From assembly GCA_002729525.1 (NCBI GenBank), contig PBYI01000022.1, positions 1 through 33,904 of the forward strand: DNA of 33,904 bases. Direction: 5' to 3'. The position numbers and the translations under genes are program-made. The first letter of the stretch is position 1. Each line of letters begins with the position of its first letter. A model generated the notes under the pieces. It was not told the origin of the DNA. It ran no database searches and saw nothing but the letters and a program-made list of their open reading frames with translations. The DNA is from Nocardioides sp. GTDB taxonomy: Bacteria; Actinomycetota; Actinomycetes; Propionibacteriales; Nocardioidaceae. Below, piece after piece: positions 6,507 to 15,318 of this stretch.

Positions 6507-8071
6507 TGCGCGACGACATCCAGCGGACCCTGTCGGGCTACCGCGAGACGTTCACCCAGTTCACCGTCGGCCAGAAGGTCGTCGCGCTGGTCGGCAGCGC
6601 CGCGCTCCTGCTCGGTGGCTTCATGGTGTTCCAGTGGGCCTCGGCCCCGGCGTACAGCCCGCTGTTCTCGCACCTGAGCTCCAGCGACGCCGCCGCGGTC
6701 ATCGAGGAGCTCGACGCCAGCGGCACGCCGTACGAGATCACCGACGGCGGTGGCACGATCATGGTGCCGCGCGACGCGGTCTACCAGACCCGCATCGAGC
6801 TCTCCGGCCAGGGACTGCCCGCCAGCTCCGAGGGCGGCTACTCGCTGCTGGACGACCAGGGCATCTCGACCTCGGAGTTCCAGGAGCAGACCGACTTCAA
6901 GCGCGCGATGGAGGGCGAGCTCGCCAGCACCATCGAGGCCATCGACGGCGTCAACGGCGCCGTCGTCCACCTGGCGATGCCGGCCAAGGACGTCTTCGCC
7001 GACGAGCAGCAGCCGCCGACGGCCTCGGTGCTGGTGCAGACCTCGCCCGGCCGCACGCTCACCCCCGAGCAGGTGCAGGCCGTGGTCCACCTGGTCGCCT
7101 CCAGCATCGACGGCCTCGACCCCGACGACGTCACCGTCGCCGACTCCTCCGGCAAGGTCCTCTCCGCCCCGGGCGGCACCGAGGGCGCCGACGCGGCCGC
7201 CCGCACCTCCCAGGTCGAGGCGGTGCAGGACCAGGCCCGCACCCGGCTCCAGGCGATGCTCGACCGCGTCGTCGGCGTCGGCAACAGCACCGTGCAGGTC
7301 ACCGCCGACCTCGACTTCGCCTCGTCCGTCACCGAGACCACCGACTACCGCGCCGACGAGGAGGTCCCCGAGCTGTCGTCCTCGACGAGCAGCGAGGTGT
7401 ACGCCGGCGCCGCCGCCGACAACCAGACCGCCGGCGGCGTCGTCGGCACCGACGGCCAGGCCGAGGGCGACGCGACCGGAGGCAGCGACTCGTCGTACCG
7501 CGCGACGCAGAAGACCGTCGACAACGGCGTCGACACCGTCCGGGAGACCCGTGAGACCTCCCCCGGCGACGTGCAGTCGTGGCACGTCGGCGTGGTGCTC
7601 GACAGCAACAAGACCGGCGCCATCAACCCCCGCGACGTCCGTGACCTGGTCGCCGACGCGATGGGCATCCAGGGGCAGGGCCCCGACACGATCCGCGTGG
7701 TCCAGCTGCCGTTCGACCGCACCGCGGAGGAGGCCGCCGCGGCCGAGCTCGAGGCGGCCGCCGCCGGTGCCGCCGACGCCGGTCGCGAGGACCTCATCCG
7801 CAACATCGCGCTCGGCGCCGGTGTGCTGCTGATCCTGTTGCTCGCGCTCCTCAAGGGCCGCCGCCGCGCCAAGCAGCGCGCCCAGGCGACCACCCTGGTC
7901 GTCGAGCAGCTGCGCCAGGACCGCCAGGCCATCGAGGCACCCGCCACCCAGGCGCTGCTGGAGGTCGAGGCGGCTGAGGAGAGCACGGTCCAGCAGGAGC
8001 TGAGCCAGCTCATCGAGAAGCAGCCCGAGGACGTCGCCTCGCTGCTGCGCGGCTGGCTGGTGGAGCGCTGA
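6506..8071 (+). CDS. fliF: Flagellar MS-ring protein FliF
   Basis: A 521-residue membrane protein. A first transmembrane helix is at about 25-45 (VVALVGSAALLLGGFMVF), then ring-building motifs in the periplasmic-side region (about 50-330, including YSLLDDQGISTSEFQEQTDF), an acidic Ser/Gly-rich stretch, a second membrane helix at about 433-450 and a cytoplasmic tail. The tail ends QLIEKQPEDVASLLRGWLVE, the conserved segment that binds FliG. FliF assembles first and houses the export gate. It overlaps fliG by 1 nt. Confidence 0.96.
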   Translation: MRDDIQRTLSGYRETFTQFTVGQKVVALVGSAALLLGGFMVFQWASAPAYSPLFSHLSSSDAAAVIEELDASGTPYEITDGGGTIMVPRDAVYQTRIELSGQGLPASSEGGYSLLDDQGISTSEFQEQTDFKRAMEGELASTIEAIDGVNGAVVHLAMPAKDVFADEQQPPTASVLVQTSPGRTLTPEQVQAVVHLVASSIDGLDPDDVTVADSSGKVLSAPGGTEGADAAARTSQVEAVQDQARTRLQAMLDRVVGVGNSTVQVTADLDFASSVTETTDYRADEEVPELSSSTSSEVYAGAAADNQTAGGVVGTDGQAEGDATGGSDSSYRATQKTVDNGVDTVRETRETSPGDVQSWHVGVVLDSNKTGAINPRDVRDLVADAMGIQGQGPDTIRVVQLPFDRTAEEAAAAELEAAAAGAADAGREDLIRNIALGAGVLLILLLALLKGRRRAKQRAQATTLVVEQLRQDRQAIEAPATQALLEVEAAEESTVQQELSQLIEKQPEDVASLLRGWLVER

Positions 8072-9093
8072 TGCCCGGACGGTCCATGACCCTGGCGAAC
8101 GTCGGGGCGCGCAAGGCGGCGGTGCTGCTGGTGCAGCTCGGCCAGCAGCAGGCGGCCAAGGTGCTGAGCATGCTCGACGAGCACGAGGTCGAGGCGATCA
8201 CCGCCGAGATCGCGCTGCTCGACGAGGTGAGCGCGGCGGAGTCCGACCAGGTCGCCACCGAGTTCCGCGACCTGATGGTCGCCCGCGAGCACATCTCGCG
8301 CGGCGGCCTCGCCTTCGCCCAGCAGGTCCTCGAGCAGTCCCTCGGCTCCGAGCGAGCCGCGCAGATCATCGAGCGGCTGCACGCCGCGGCGGTGCAGATG
8401 CCGTTCCAGTTCCTGCACCAGGCCGACCCGGCGCAGCTGCGGTCGTTCATCGTCGACGAGCACCCGCAGGTCATCGCCCTGGTGCTCGCCCACATGACCC
8501 CCGACCGGGCCTCGCTGCTGCTCTCCGGCCTCCCGCCGGCGCTGCAGGCGCAGGTCGCGCACCGGATCGCGGTCATGGACCGCACCTCCCCCGACATCGT
8601 CCGTGCCGTCGAGGGCACCCTGGAGCGCAAGCTCTCCTCGATGCTCCAGCCCAGCGACATGTCGCGGGTCGGCGGGCTGGACCCGCTCGTGCACATCATC
8701 AACTGCTCCGACCGCTCCACCGAGCGTCAGATCATCGAGGGGCTCGAGGCGCTCGACAGCGACCTCGCCGACGAGGTCAAGAGCCGGATGTTCATGTTCG
8801 AGGACATCGTCGGCCTCGACGACCGCTCGGTGCAGCAGGTGCTGCGCCAGGTCGAGTCGTCGGTGCTGGCGCTCGCGCTCAAGGGCGTCTCGGACGCCGT
8901 GCGCGGCAAGATCACCGGCAACCTCTCCTCGCGGGCCGCCGAGAGCCTCGTCGAGGAGGTCGAGCTGCTCGGCCCGGTCCGCCTCACCCAGGTCGAGGAG
9001 GCCCAGCAGGCCATCATCCGCACGATCCGCCAGCTCGAGGAGCGCGGCGAGATCATGATCCGGCGAGGGGGCGACGTTGACTTCGTCGACTGA
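8071..9093 (+). CDS. fliG: Flagellar motor switch protein FliG
   Basis: The 340-residue protein has the three FliG domains: an N-terminal FliF-binding part (KAAVLLVQLG), a middle domain with the EHPQ motif (DEHPQVIALVLAHM), and the C-terminal torque domain with SRMFMFEDIVGLDDRSVQQV, whose charged residues face the stator. It sits on the cytoplasmic face of the MS ring and transmits torque from MotA. The start ATG at 8071 overlaps the fliF stop; an ATG at 8086 is an alternative. The 3' end overlaps fliH by 17 nt. Confidence 0.96.
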   Translation: MPGRSMTLANVGARKAAVLLVQLGQQQAAKVLSMLDEHEVEAITAEIALLDEVSAAESDQVATEFRDLMVAREHISRGGLAFAQQVLEQSLGSERAAQIIERLHAAAVQMPFQFLHQADPAQLRSFIVDEHPQVIALVLAHMTPDRASLLLSGLPPALQAQVAHRIAVMDRTSPDIVRAVEGTLERKLSSMLQPSDMSRVGGLDPLVHIINCSDRSTERQIIEGLEALDSDLADEVKSRMFMFEDIVGLDDRSVQQVLRQVESSVLALALKGVSDAVRGKITGNLSSRAAESLVEEVELLGPVRLTQVEEAQQAIIRTIRQLEERGEIMIRRGGDVDFVD

Positions 9094-9811
9094 CACCGGC
9101 CACGCGCCGGCCGCTCCGGCTCCGGTCGCCCTGCCCGCCACCCAGCCCGCGGCGCACCGCTCCGTCGTGCTCCCCGACCTGCGCTCGGGCACCTGGACCC
9201 GCCTCGGCGGCGACGGCGTGCTCGGCGACCCGGTCACCGAGCACGTCCTGGGCACGCTGGCCGAGCAGACCCGGGAGGCGGCCCGCGCCCAGGGGTACGC
9301 CGCAGGCTGGGCGGAGGGCCGCCGCGCCGCCGCCGAGGACGCCGCCGCCCACCGCGCCGAGCTGACCACCGAGTCCGCCGCGGCCGAGACCGCGCGTGCC
9401 GCCGAGCACTCCGCCGCCCTCGCGACCCTGGAGCGGGCCGCCGCCCGGCTCCAGCAGCAGTCGCTGGAGGTCGCCCGGCTCGTCGAGGACGCCTCCCTGA
9501 CGCTGGCCCGTGAGCTCACGACCGCCCTGGTCGGCCACGAGCTCGCCACGGCCGCCGACCCCGCGGCGGACACCGTCCGCCGGGTGCTGGCGGTGCTCCC
9601 CGGCGGGACCCTGCCGGTGACCCTGCGGGTGCCGCCCGCGGTCGCCGCGCTGCTGACCCCGCACGACGCGCCCGAGCTCGCCGAGCACGCGGTGCAGGTC
9701 GTCGCCGACCCGGCGCTCGGGGCGGGCGACGCCGTCGTCGAGACCGACGCCCAGGTCGTCGACCTGCGCGTCACGGCCGCCCTGGAGCGGGTCCGGGAGG
9801 TGCTGTCATGA
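9077..9811 (+). CDS. fliH: Flagellar export regulator FliH
   Basis: A 244-residue soluble protein, identified mainly by its place between fliG and fliI and by its composition. It has a variable N terminus, an Ala/Glu-rich helical stretch (about 70-145, with repeated AAA/EAA turns suited to a coiled coil) and a C-terminal domain like the V-ATPase E subunit. FliH dimers hold and restrain the export ATPase FliI. The start is TTG at 9077, preceded by GCGAGGGGGCG, inside the end of fliG; later GTG codons are possible but have weaker signals. It overlaps fliI by 4 nt. Confidence 0.85.
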   Translation: MTSSTDTGHAPAAPAPVALPATQPAAHRSVVLPDLRSGTWTRLGGDGVLGDPVTEHVLGTLAEQTREAARAQGYAAGWAEGRRAAAEDAAAHRAELTTESAAAETARAAEHSAALATLERAAARLQQQSLEVARLVEDASLTLARELTTALVGHELATAADPAADTVRRVLAVLPGGTLPVTLRVPPAVAALLTPHDAPELAEHAVQVVADPALGAGDAVVETDAQVVDLRVTAALERVREVLS

Positions 9812-11163
9812 CCGTCGGCACCCTCCAGCGCCGCCGCGCCGACGCCCTCGCCGTCGCCGCCCCGCGCCACCTCGGCCGGGTCGTGGAGACCCGCGGCCTG
9901 CACGTGCAGGTCTCCGGCCTCCGCGCCGCCCCCGGCGACCTCCTCGAGATCGAGGGCGAGCGCCCCGTCCTGGTCGAGGTCGCCGCCAGCACGACGTCCG
10001 GACTGGTCTGCCTGCCCCTGGGCCGCACCTCCGGCGTCGAGGTCGGTACGCCGGTCCGCCACACCGGCGGTCCGCTGCGGATCCGGGTGGGCGACGCGCT
10101 CCTGGGCCGGGTGCTCGACGGCCTGGGCCGGCCCGTCGACGGCGGCCCGGCGCTGCACGACGTACCGGGAACGTCGCTCGTCGAGGTCGAGGCCGAGCCG
10201 CCGGACGCGCTCGACCGGCCCCGCATCACCCAGCCGCTCGGACTGGGCGTGCGCGCGCTGGACTCCCTCGTGCCGTGCGGCCGTGGCCAGCGCATCGGCA
10301 TCATGGCCGGCTCCGGCGTCGGCAAGTCCAGCCTGCTGTCGATGATCGCCCGCGGCACCGAGGCCGAGGTCGTCGTGCTCGCCCTGGTCGGCGAGCGCGG
10401 TCGCGAGGTCCGCGAGTTCCTCGAGGGCGACCTCGGACCCGAGGGCCTGGCCCGCTCCGTGGTCGTCGTCGCGACCTCCGACGCCCCGCCCGTCGAGCGG
10501 CTGCGCGCGGCGTTCGTGGCCACCAGGATCGCGGAGTCCTTCCGCGACGCCGGCAAGCACGTCGTGCTGATGATGGACAGCCTCACCCGCATCGCCATGG
10601 CGCAGCGCGAGGTCGGCCTGTCGGCCGGCGAGCCGCCCGCCACCCGCGGCTACCCGCCCAGCGTCTTCGCGCTCCTCCCCCGCCTCCTCGAGCGCGCCGG
10701 CACCAGCCCCACCGGGTCGATCACCGGCCTCTACACCGTCCTCGTCGAGGGCGACGACCTCCAGGACCCCGTCGGCGACACCGCCCGGTCGATCCTCGAC
10801 GGCCACGTCGTGCTCACCCGCCGCCTGGCCACCGCCGGCCACTTCCCCAGCATCGACGTGCTCGAGTCGGTCTCCCGCGTGTCCAACGCCGTCACCACGC
10901 CCGAGCAGCGCGCCGACGCCACCCGGCTGCGCCGGATGATGGCCGCCCACCGCGACGTCCGCGAGCTCGTCGAGATCGGGGCGTACGTCGCCGGCTCCGA
11001 CCCCGACGCCGACGACGCGCTCGCCCGACGTACCGGCATCGACGCGTTCCTCCGCCAGGACATCGACGACGTCACGCCGACCGTCGCCACCTGGGCCCGC
11101 CTGCACGAGCTCGTCGGACCCACCGGCGCCGCTGCCCAGGGAGTCCAGGGGGTGGCGCGATGA
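9808..11163 (+). CDS. fliI: Flagellum-specific export ATPase FliI
   Basis: The 451-residue protein is of the F1-beta/FliI type. It has an N-terminal beta-barrel region, LGRVLDGLGRPVDGG, the Walker A loop AGSGVGKS (167-174), a Walker B strand (HVVLMMDSLTR, about 250-260) and EVGLSAGEPPATRGYPPSVF, which separates type III export ATPases from F-ATPase subunits. It powers early steps of substrate delivery to the flagellar export gate. Length fits the family. Start and stop overlaps (ATGA) couple it to fliH and fliJ. Confidence 0.97.
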   Translation: MTVGTLQRRRADALAVAAPRHLGRVVETRGLHVQVSGLRAAPGDLLEIEGERPVLVEVAASTTSGLVCLPLGRTSGVEVGTPVRHTGGPLRIRVGDALLGRVLDGLGRPVDGGPALHDVPGTSLVEVEAEPPDALDRPRITQPLGLGVRALDSLVPCGRGQRIGIMAGSGVGKSSLLSMIARGTEAEVVVLALVGERGREVREFLEGDLGPEGLARSVVVVATSDAPPVERLRAAFVATRIAESFRDAGKHVVLMMDSLTRIAMAQREVGLSAGEPPATRGYPPSVFALLPRLLERAGTSPTGSITGLYTVLVEGDDLQDPVGDTARSILDGHVVLTRRLATAGHFPSIDVLESVSRVSNAVTTPEQRADATRLRRMMAAHRDVRELVEIGAYVAGSDPDADDALARRTGIDAFLRQDIDDVTPTVATWARLHELVGPTGAAAQGVQGVAR

Positions 11164-11600
11164 GCGACCGCGACGGGCTCGCCGCCGTGCTCCGCGTCCG
11201 CGCCGTCCGCGAGCGCGACAGCCGTGCCGGCCTGGCCCAGGCCATCGCCGAGGTGCACACCGCAGAGGCCCACCTGGCCCGGATGGAGGAGTCGGTGCGC
11301 CAGCACGCCGGCTTCGTGGAGGGCGACCTCAACCGCTTCGTGGCGATGCGGCACGCGCTGGCCGCGCTGCGGCACGCCGTCACCGAGGCCCGCGAGCGCA
11401 CCCAGGAGGCCCGCACCGTCGCCCTCGACGCCCACGCCCGCTGGCAGGCCGACAAGACCCGCCTCGGCGCCGTCGAGGGACTCGTCGAGCGGCGTGAGCA
11501 GGCACGGCGCGACGAGCGTCGCCGCGCCGACGACCGGGTGCTCGACGAGATCGCCGGCCAGGGCTGGCTGCGCGCCCGCGGAGTGGAGGTCGGCTCGTGA
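11160..11600 (+). CDS. fliJ: Flagellar export chaperone/stalk protein FliJ
   Basis: A 146-residue, almost wholly helical, charged protein (runs such as ARERTQEARTVALDAHARWQ and RREQARRDERRRADD) with no Pro-rich breaks, as expected for the FliJ antiparallel coiled coil that sits in the FliI ring. Sequence identity in this family is low, so the call relies on position after fliI, size and composition. ATG at 11160 overlaps the fliI stop by 4 nt; the 3' end overlaps the next GTG by 4 nt. Confidence 0.82.
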   Translation: MSDRDGLAAVLRVRAVRERDSRAGLAQAIAEVHTAEAHLARMEESVRQHAGFVEGDLNRFVAMRHALAALRHAVTEARERTQEARTVALDAHARWQADKTRLGAVEGLVERREQARRDERRRADDRVLDEIAGQGWLRARGVEVGS

Positions 11601-12646
11601 GCGTCGCCTCCATCACCGCGCGGATTGCCGAGATCCAGGGCCAGCTGGCCCTGCTCGCCCCGCCCACGACGTCGTACGCCGGCTCGGTCGGCGGCACGAC
11701 CGCCGCCACCGGCACGGGCACGTCCACCGGCACGAGCACGACGGCCTCCGACTTCGCCGCCGCCCTCGGCCGGGCCACCACGGCGGCGAGCCCCGGCCTC
11801 ACCGTCGGGTCGACGACCTCGGGCGGCACCACCGGCGAGCAGGTCGTCGCGAAGGCCAACGAGTTCCTCGGCATGCCCTACGTCTGGGGCGGCGACGACC
11901 CGTCCGAGGGCGGCCTCGACTGCTCCGGCCTCGTGCAGCACGTCTACGAGCAGTTCGGCATCGACCTGCCCCGCGTCTCGGCCGACCAGGCCCGCGCCGG
12001 CGTGGCCGTGCCGTCACTGTCGCAGGCCCAGCCCGGCGACCTCATCGCCTGGGACAACTCCTCACGCAACAACGGCGCCGACCACATCGCCATCTACATC
12101 GGCGGCGGCAAGATGATCGAGGCGCCCCGCCCCGGGGGCCACGTGCAGCTCGTCGACGTGCCGTCCGAGCCCGACTACATCCGCCGGGTCCTCCCGACCG
12201 GTGGCGGTGAGGTCGCCACCCCGGTCGCCGACGCCGCCGGCGTCGCGGGCCGGGTCGCCGGCACCACGCCGTACGCCGACCTGTTCGCGCAGGCCGGCGC
12301 CCGCTACGGCGTCGACCCGTCGCTGCTGTCCGCGGTGGCCGCCACCGAGTCGTCGTACGACCCGCGGGCGGTGAGCCACGCCGGGGCGCAGGGCCTCATG
12401 CAGCTGATGCCCGGCACCGCCCAGGGGCTCGGCGTGACCGACCCGTTCGACCCGGCCCAGGCCGTGGACGGCGCGGCCCGTCTGCTCCACGACCTGCTCG
12501 GCCGCTTCGGGCGCACCGACCTGGCGCTGGCGGCGTACAACGCCGGCCCGGGGGCGGTGCTGCGCTACGACGGCATCCCGCCGTACGCCGAGACCCAGAA
12601 CTACGTCCGCAAGGTGCTCGCGCACCTCGAGGGGAGCGCGGCATGA
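11597..12646 (+). CDS. Bifunctional peptidoglycan hydrolase: NlpC/P60 endopeptidase plus lytic transglycosylase (FlgJ-like role)
   Basis: The 349-residue protein joins two cell-wall hydrolases. Residues about 80-200 form an NlpC/P60 domain with the nucleophile C109 in GGLDCSGLVQHVY and H163 in ADHIAIYIGGG. Residues about 225-345 form a soluble lytic transglycosylase domain with E251 in AATESSYDPRA, then GAQGLMQLMPGTAQ and ALAAYNAGPGAV. The first would cut stem peptides, the second glycan strands. The N terminus (1-80) is Thr/Gly/Ser-rich with no hydrophobic signal peptide, so the flagellar export system may carry it out, as it does FlgJ. It lies in the fliJ-fliK interval, coupled on both sides by 4-nt overlaps. 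A role in opening the wall for the rod is inferred from context. Catalytic residues look intact. Confidence 0.9.
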   Translation: MSVASITARIAEIQGQLALLAPPTTSYAGSVGGTTAATGTGTSTGTSTTASDFAAALGRATTAASPGLTVGSTTSGGTTGEQVVAKANEFLGMPYVWGGDDPSEGGLDCSGLVQHVYEQFGIDLPRVSADQARAGVAVPSLSQAQPGDLIAWDNSSRNNGADHIAIYIGGGKMIEAPRPGGHVQLVDVPSEPDYIRRVLPTGGGEVATPVADAAGVAGRVAGTTPYADLFAQAGARYGVDPSLLSAVAATESSYDPRAVSHAGAQGLMQLMPGTAQGLGVTDPFDPAQAVDGAARLLHDLLGRFGRTDLALAAYNAGPGAVLRYDGIPPYAETQNYVRKVLAHLEGSAA

Positions 12647-14673
12647 CGATCCTGCCCACCCAGGACACCACGCCCACCGGCGTCGGCGCCGCCCCCGCGG
12701 CCGGCGGCCGTACGTCGGGCGGTGGCGGCCTGTTCGCCACCCTCGTGGCCGGCCTGCTCACGCGTCGCGACGCCGGTCCGGCCGGTGCTGCGGCACCGGG
12801 CGCCGGCGACGAGCCCGTGACCTCCGACGCCACCGACGCTCCGCCCGACGGCACCGACACCACCACGACGGCCGACGAGCCGACCGCTGCGACCGCTGTC
12901 CCGGCCGAGAACGACCTGTCCGGCCCCCAAGCCGTGCGTACCGACGTGCCGGCCGTCGAGGTCGTCGCCGACCCGGCCGCCGAGATCTCCGGTCGTCCCA
13001 CCGCTCGGGAGGGCGCCGACCGTCCTGAGGTCGACCCGCCGTCGACGGACTCCGCCCCCGCCGCGCCGCTGCCCCCGGGCGACGCCGCGCTGCTGCGCGG
13101 CCTTGGCGTGGTCCCCGGTCTGGCCGAGCTCGTCGGTCTGCCCGGGCTCGTCGGCCTCACGACCGCCCCGACCACCGCGACCGCTCCCGCCGCGGCGGAC
13201 CCGGCCCGTGTCGCCCCGACGCTCACCGGCCCGCTCGGCCGCGGAGCCGCGCACGCCGTGGTCGGCCCGATCCCGGTGCAGGTCGCCCCCGTGCTGTCCA
13301 CGACCGGAGCACCCGTCACGGTCGCTGGTGCTGCCGCCGGTGCGGCTCCCGCTACGTCCCACACAGTGTCCTCCGCGGCGAGGGCGGCTCCTGCCGTGGC
13401 GGTCGGCGCGGACGGCATCGCGCCGGTCCCGGCGGACGTCACCTCGGCGGACTCCACTGTCCCGCTCGGCGACTCGACCGCCCGAGGCGCAGCCACGGTC
13501 CCGGCTAGCACCAGCACCGGCACCACCGCGACCACCGCGACGCCCACCGCGACCGCTGCCGCCACCCCGGCATCCCCGTCGACGCCGCAGCCGGCCGCCA
13601 TCTCCGGCGCTCCCGTCACCCCGGTCACGGCCGAGGTCGGGTCCCCGGCGGATGCGCGGCTCCAGACGCCGGACCGAGCCCCGGTCGGCACGGATGCTCC
13701 GTCCCGCTCCGCCGAGCCGATGAGCGCGACCAGCGCAGCCGACACCGCCGTCGCCGACCCGTCGACCGTTGACGCCGCGTCCGTCCCCGACCGGACCACG
13801 GGCATCCCGGCCACCACCAGCAGCCCCACCTCAACCGCGAGCGACGTCCCGGGCGCAACGGTTCCCGCGACGCCGACAACCCCGGCCACCCACGGCACCC
13901 ACGGCACCCACGGCACCCGTCCGTCGACCCCGAGCGACGCAGCAGCGAGCACCGAGGCACCCGCCGCGGCCGCGGCACCGCCCACGGCCGCCCCCACCGC
14001 GGCCACCGCACCGACGACGTCCACCGCGCCCGTCACCCCGACTGCTCCCGTCACCCCGGTCGCCGCCGGCACCGTCGCCCAGGTCACCCGCCAGGTCGTC
14101 GACCGGGTCTCCCCCGTGATCGAGCGGGTCACCGCGGTCGGCAGCACCGGCCAGCGGCTGGTCCTGCGGCTCGACCCCGAGCACCTCGGCGAGGTCCGGG
14201 TGACCCTCACCGTCACCGACGGCCAGGTCCGGGTGCGGCTCGCGTCCGACACCGCGACCACCCGCGACGCGCTCGAGCAGGGCGCGGGCGAGCTGCACCG
14301 GCTCCTCGGCCGCGACGGCGCCGACGTCCGGGTCGCCGTACGCGCCGCCGACCTGGCGGCCGCGACGACGCTCCAGGCCCAGCACCAGACCCAGCAGCAG
14401 ACCCAGCAGAACCCGCAGCACGCGGGTCAGCCGGGACACGACTCCGGCGCCGGCACCGGCGCCGACCCCCAGGGCCAGGCGCGCGACGACCGCGCCGCCG
14501 ACGCCCGATCCGGCGACGGGCGCGGACGCCCGGACGACCGGAACCCCGACCGGCCTGCACGGATGCAGGCCGACCCCCTCGCCAGGGACGGCGCACTCGA
14601 CGTGGGGACGGCACCGCCGTCGCCACCCGACCCGCTCGAGCCCGGCCGCCACAGGCTGAGCCTGAGCATGTGA
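12643..14673 (+). CDS. fliK: Flagellar hook-length control protein FliK
   Basis: The 676-residue protein has a long Ala/Thr/Pro/Ser-rich N-terminal region (to about 475) and a compact C-terminal domain (about 480-575) with the FliK signature GQRLVLRLDPEHLGEVRVTL and later VRLASDTATTRDALEQ. FliK is an exported ruler: the disordered part measures the hook and the C-terminal part switches export specificity at FlhB. Low-complexity stretches include three copies of a 9-nt unit encoding HGT (13891-13917) and a Gln-rich segment near 14380-14420. A polar tail of about 100 residues follows the C-terminal domain. No cysteines or membrane segments are seen. Confidence 0.9.
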   Translation: MTILPTQDTTPTGVGAAPAAGGRTSGGGGLFATLVAGLLTRRDAGPAGAAAPGAGDEPVTSDATDAPPDGTDTTTTADEPTAATAVPAENDLSGPQAVRTDVPAVEVVADPAAEISGRPTAREGADRPEVDPPSTDSAPAAPLPPGDAALLRGLGVVPGLAELVGLPGLVGLTTAPTTATAPAAADPARVAPTLTGPLGRGAAHAVVGPIPVQVAPVLSTTGAPVTVAGAAAGAAPATSHTVSSAARAAPAVAVGADGIAPVPADVTSADSTVPLGDSTARGAATVPASTSTGTTATTATPTATAAATPASPSTPQPAAISGAPVTPVTAEVGSPADARLQTPDRAPVGTDAPSRSAEPMSATSAADTAVADPSTVDAASVPDRTTGIPATTSSPTSTASDVPGATVPATPTTPATHGTHGTHGTRPSTPSDAAASTEAPAAAAAPPTAAPTAATAPTTSTAPVTPTAPVTPVAAGTVAQVTRQVVDRVSPVIERVTAVGSTGQRLVLRLDPEHLGEVRVTLTVTDGQVRVRLASDTATTRDALEQGAGELHRLLGRDGADVRVAVRAADLAAATTLQAQHQTQQQTQQNPQHAGQPGHDSGAGTGADPQGQARDDRAADARSGDGRGRPDDRNPDRPARMQADPLARDGALDVGTAPPSPPDPLEPGRHRLSLSM

Positions 14674-14682
14674 GGAGGACCC

Positions 14683-15237
14683 GTGTCCACCATGGCCACC
14701 GAGGGCGTCAGCGGCCTCGGCTCGATGGTGCCGACCGGTACGAGCAGCCAGACCAGCTCCACCGACAAGGAGATGTTCCTGCAGCTCATGGTGGCGCAGC
14801 TGCGCTACCAGGACCCGTTGAACCCGGCCGACACCGGGGAGTTCCTCTCCCAGTCGGCGCAGTTCACGGCCCTGGAGACGATGCAGTCGGTCGCCGAGCA
14901 GACGGCCCTGGTCGTCGGCGCCCAGCTGGCGTTCGGCGCGGCCGGCCTGGTCGGCCGTGACGTGAGCTACCAGCTCGAGGACGGCACCACCGGCTCCGGC
15001 CGGGTCCACGGTGTCTCGTTCGAGGCGTCCGGCGCCGTGCTCGACGTCGACGGCACCTCCGTGCCGATGGGCCTGGTCCTCGGCGTCGCCGAGGCCGCCC
15101 CGAGCACGGGCACCGCCGCGAGCTCCATGAGCCCGACCACCACCGGCACGACCGAGTCCTCCGACACCACCCAGGACCGCGCCAGCGGTCTCCCGACCGA
15201 CCCGACCGCCACGGTCGGCAACGTCGGCGCCGGCTGA
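14683..15237 (+). CDS. flgD: Hook cap / hook assembly protein FlgD
   Basis: A 184-residue protein with the FlgD N-terminal signature MFLQLMVAQLRYQDPLNPAD at about residues 31-50, followed by EFLSQSAQFTALETMQSV. FlgD caps the growing hook. A short central beta region (LVGRDVSYQLEDGTTGSGRV) and a Ser/Thr-rich tail follow; the tail seems to replace part of the usual C-terminal domain. The start is GTG at 14683 with GAGGAGG upstream. It lies 9 nt after fliK and 81 nt before flgE. Confidence 0.92.
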   Translation: MSTMATEGVSGLGSMVPTGTSSQTSSTDKEMFLQLMVAQLRYQDPLNPADTGEFLSQSAQFTALETMQSVAEQTALVVGAQLAFGAAGLVGRDVSYQLEDGTTGSGRVHGVSFEASGAVLDVDGTSVPMGLVLGVAEAAPSTGTAASSMSPTTTGTTESSDTTQDRASGLPTDPTATVGNVGAG

Positions 15238-15318
15238 TCCGGCGTACCGAGCACGACCGTCCCTGATCCCCCAGCACGACCCACCGGCCGCGGACCCGCG
15301 GCCAGGAGAGGAACCACC

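Noticed and set aside
7345..11106. 1253-codon minus-strand open frame opposite fliF-fliI
   Set aside because: No recognisable domain and a composition typical of an antisense shadow; the plus strand encodes intact FliF, FliG, FliH and FliI.
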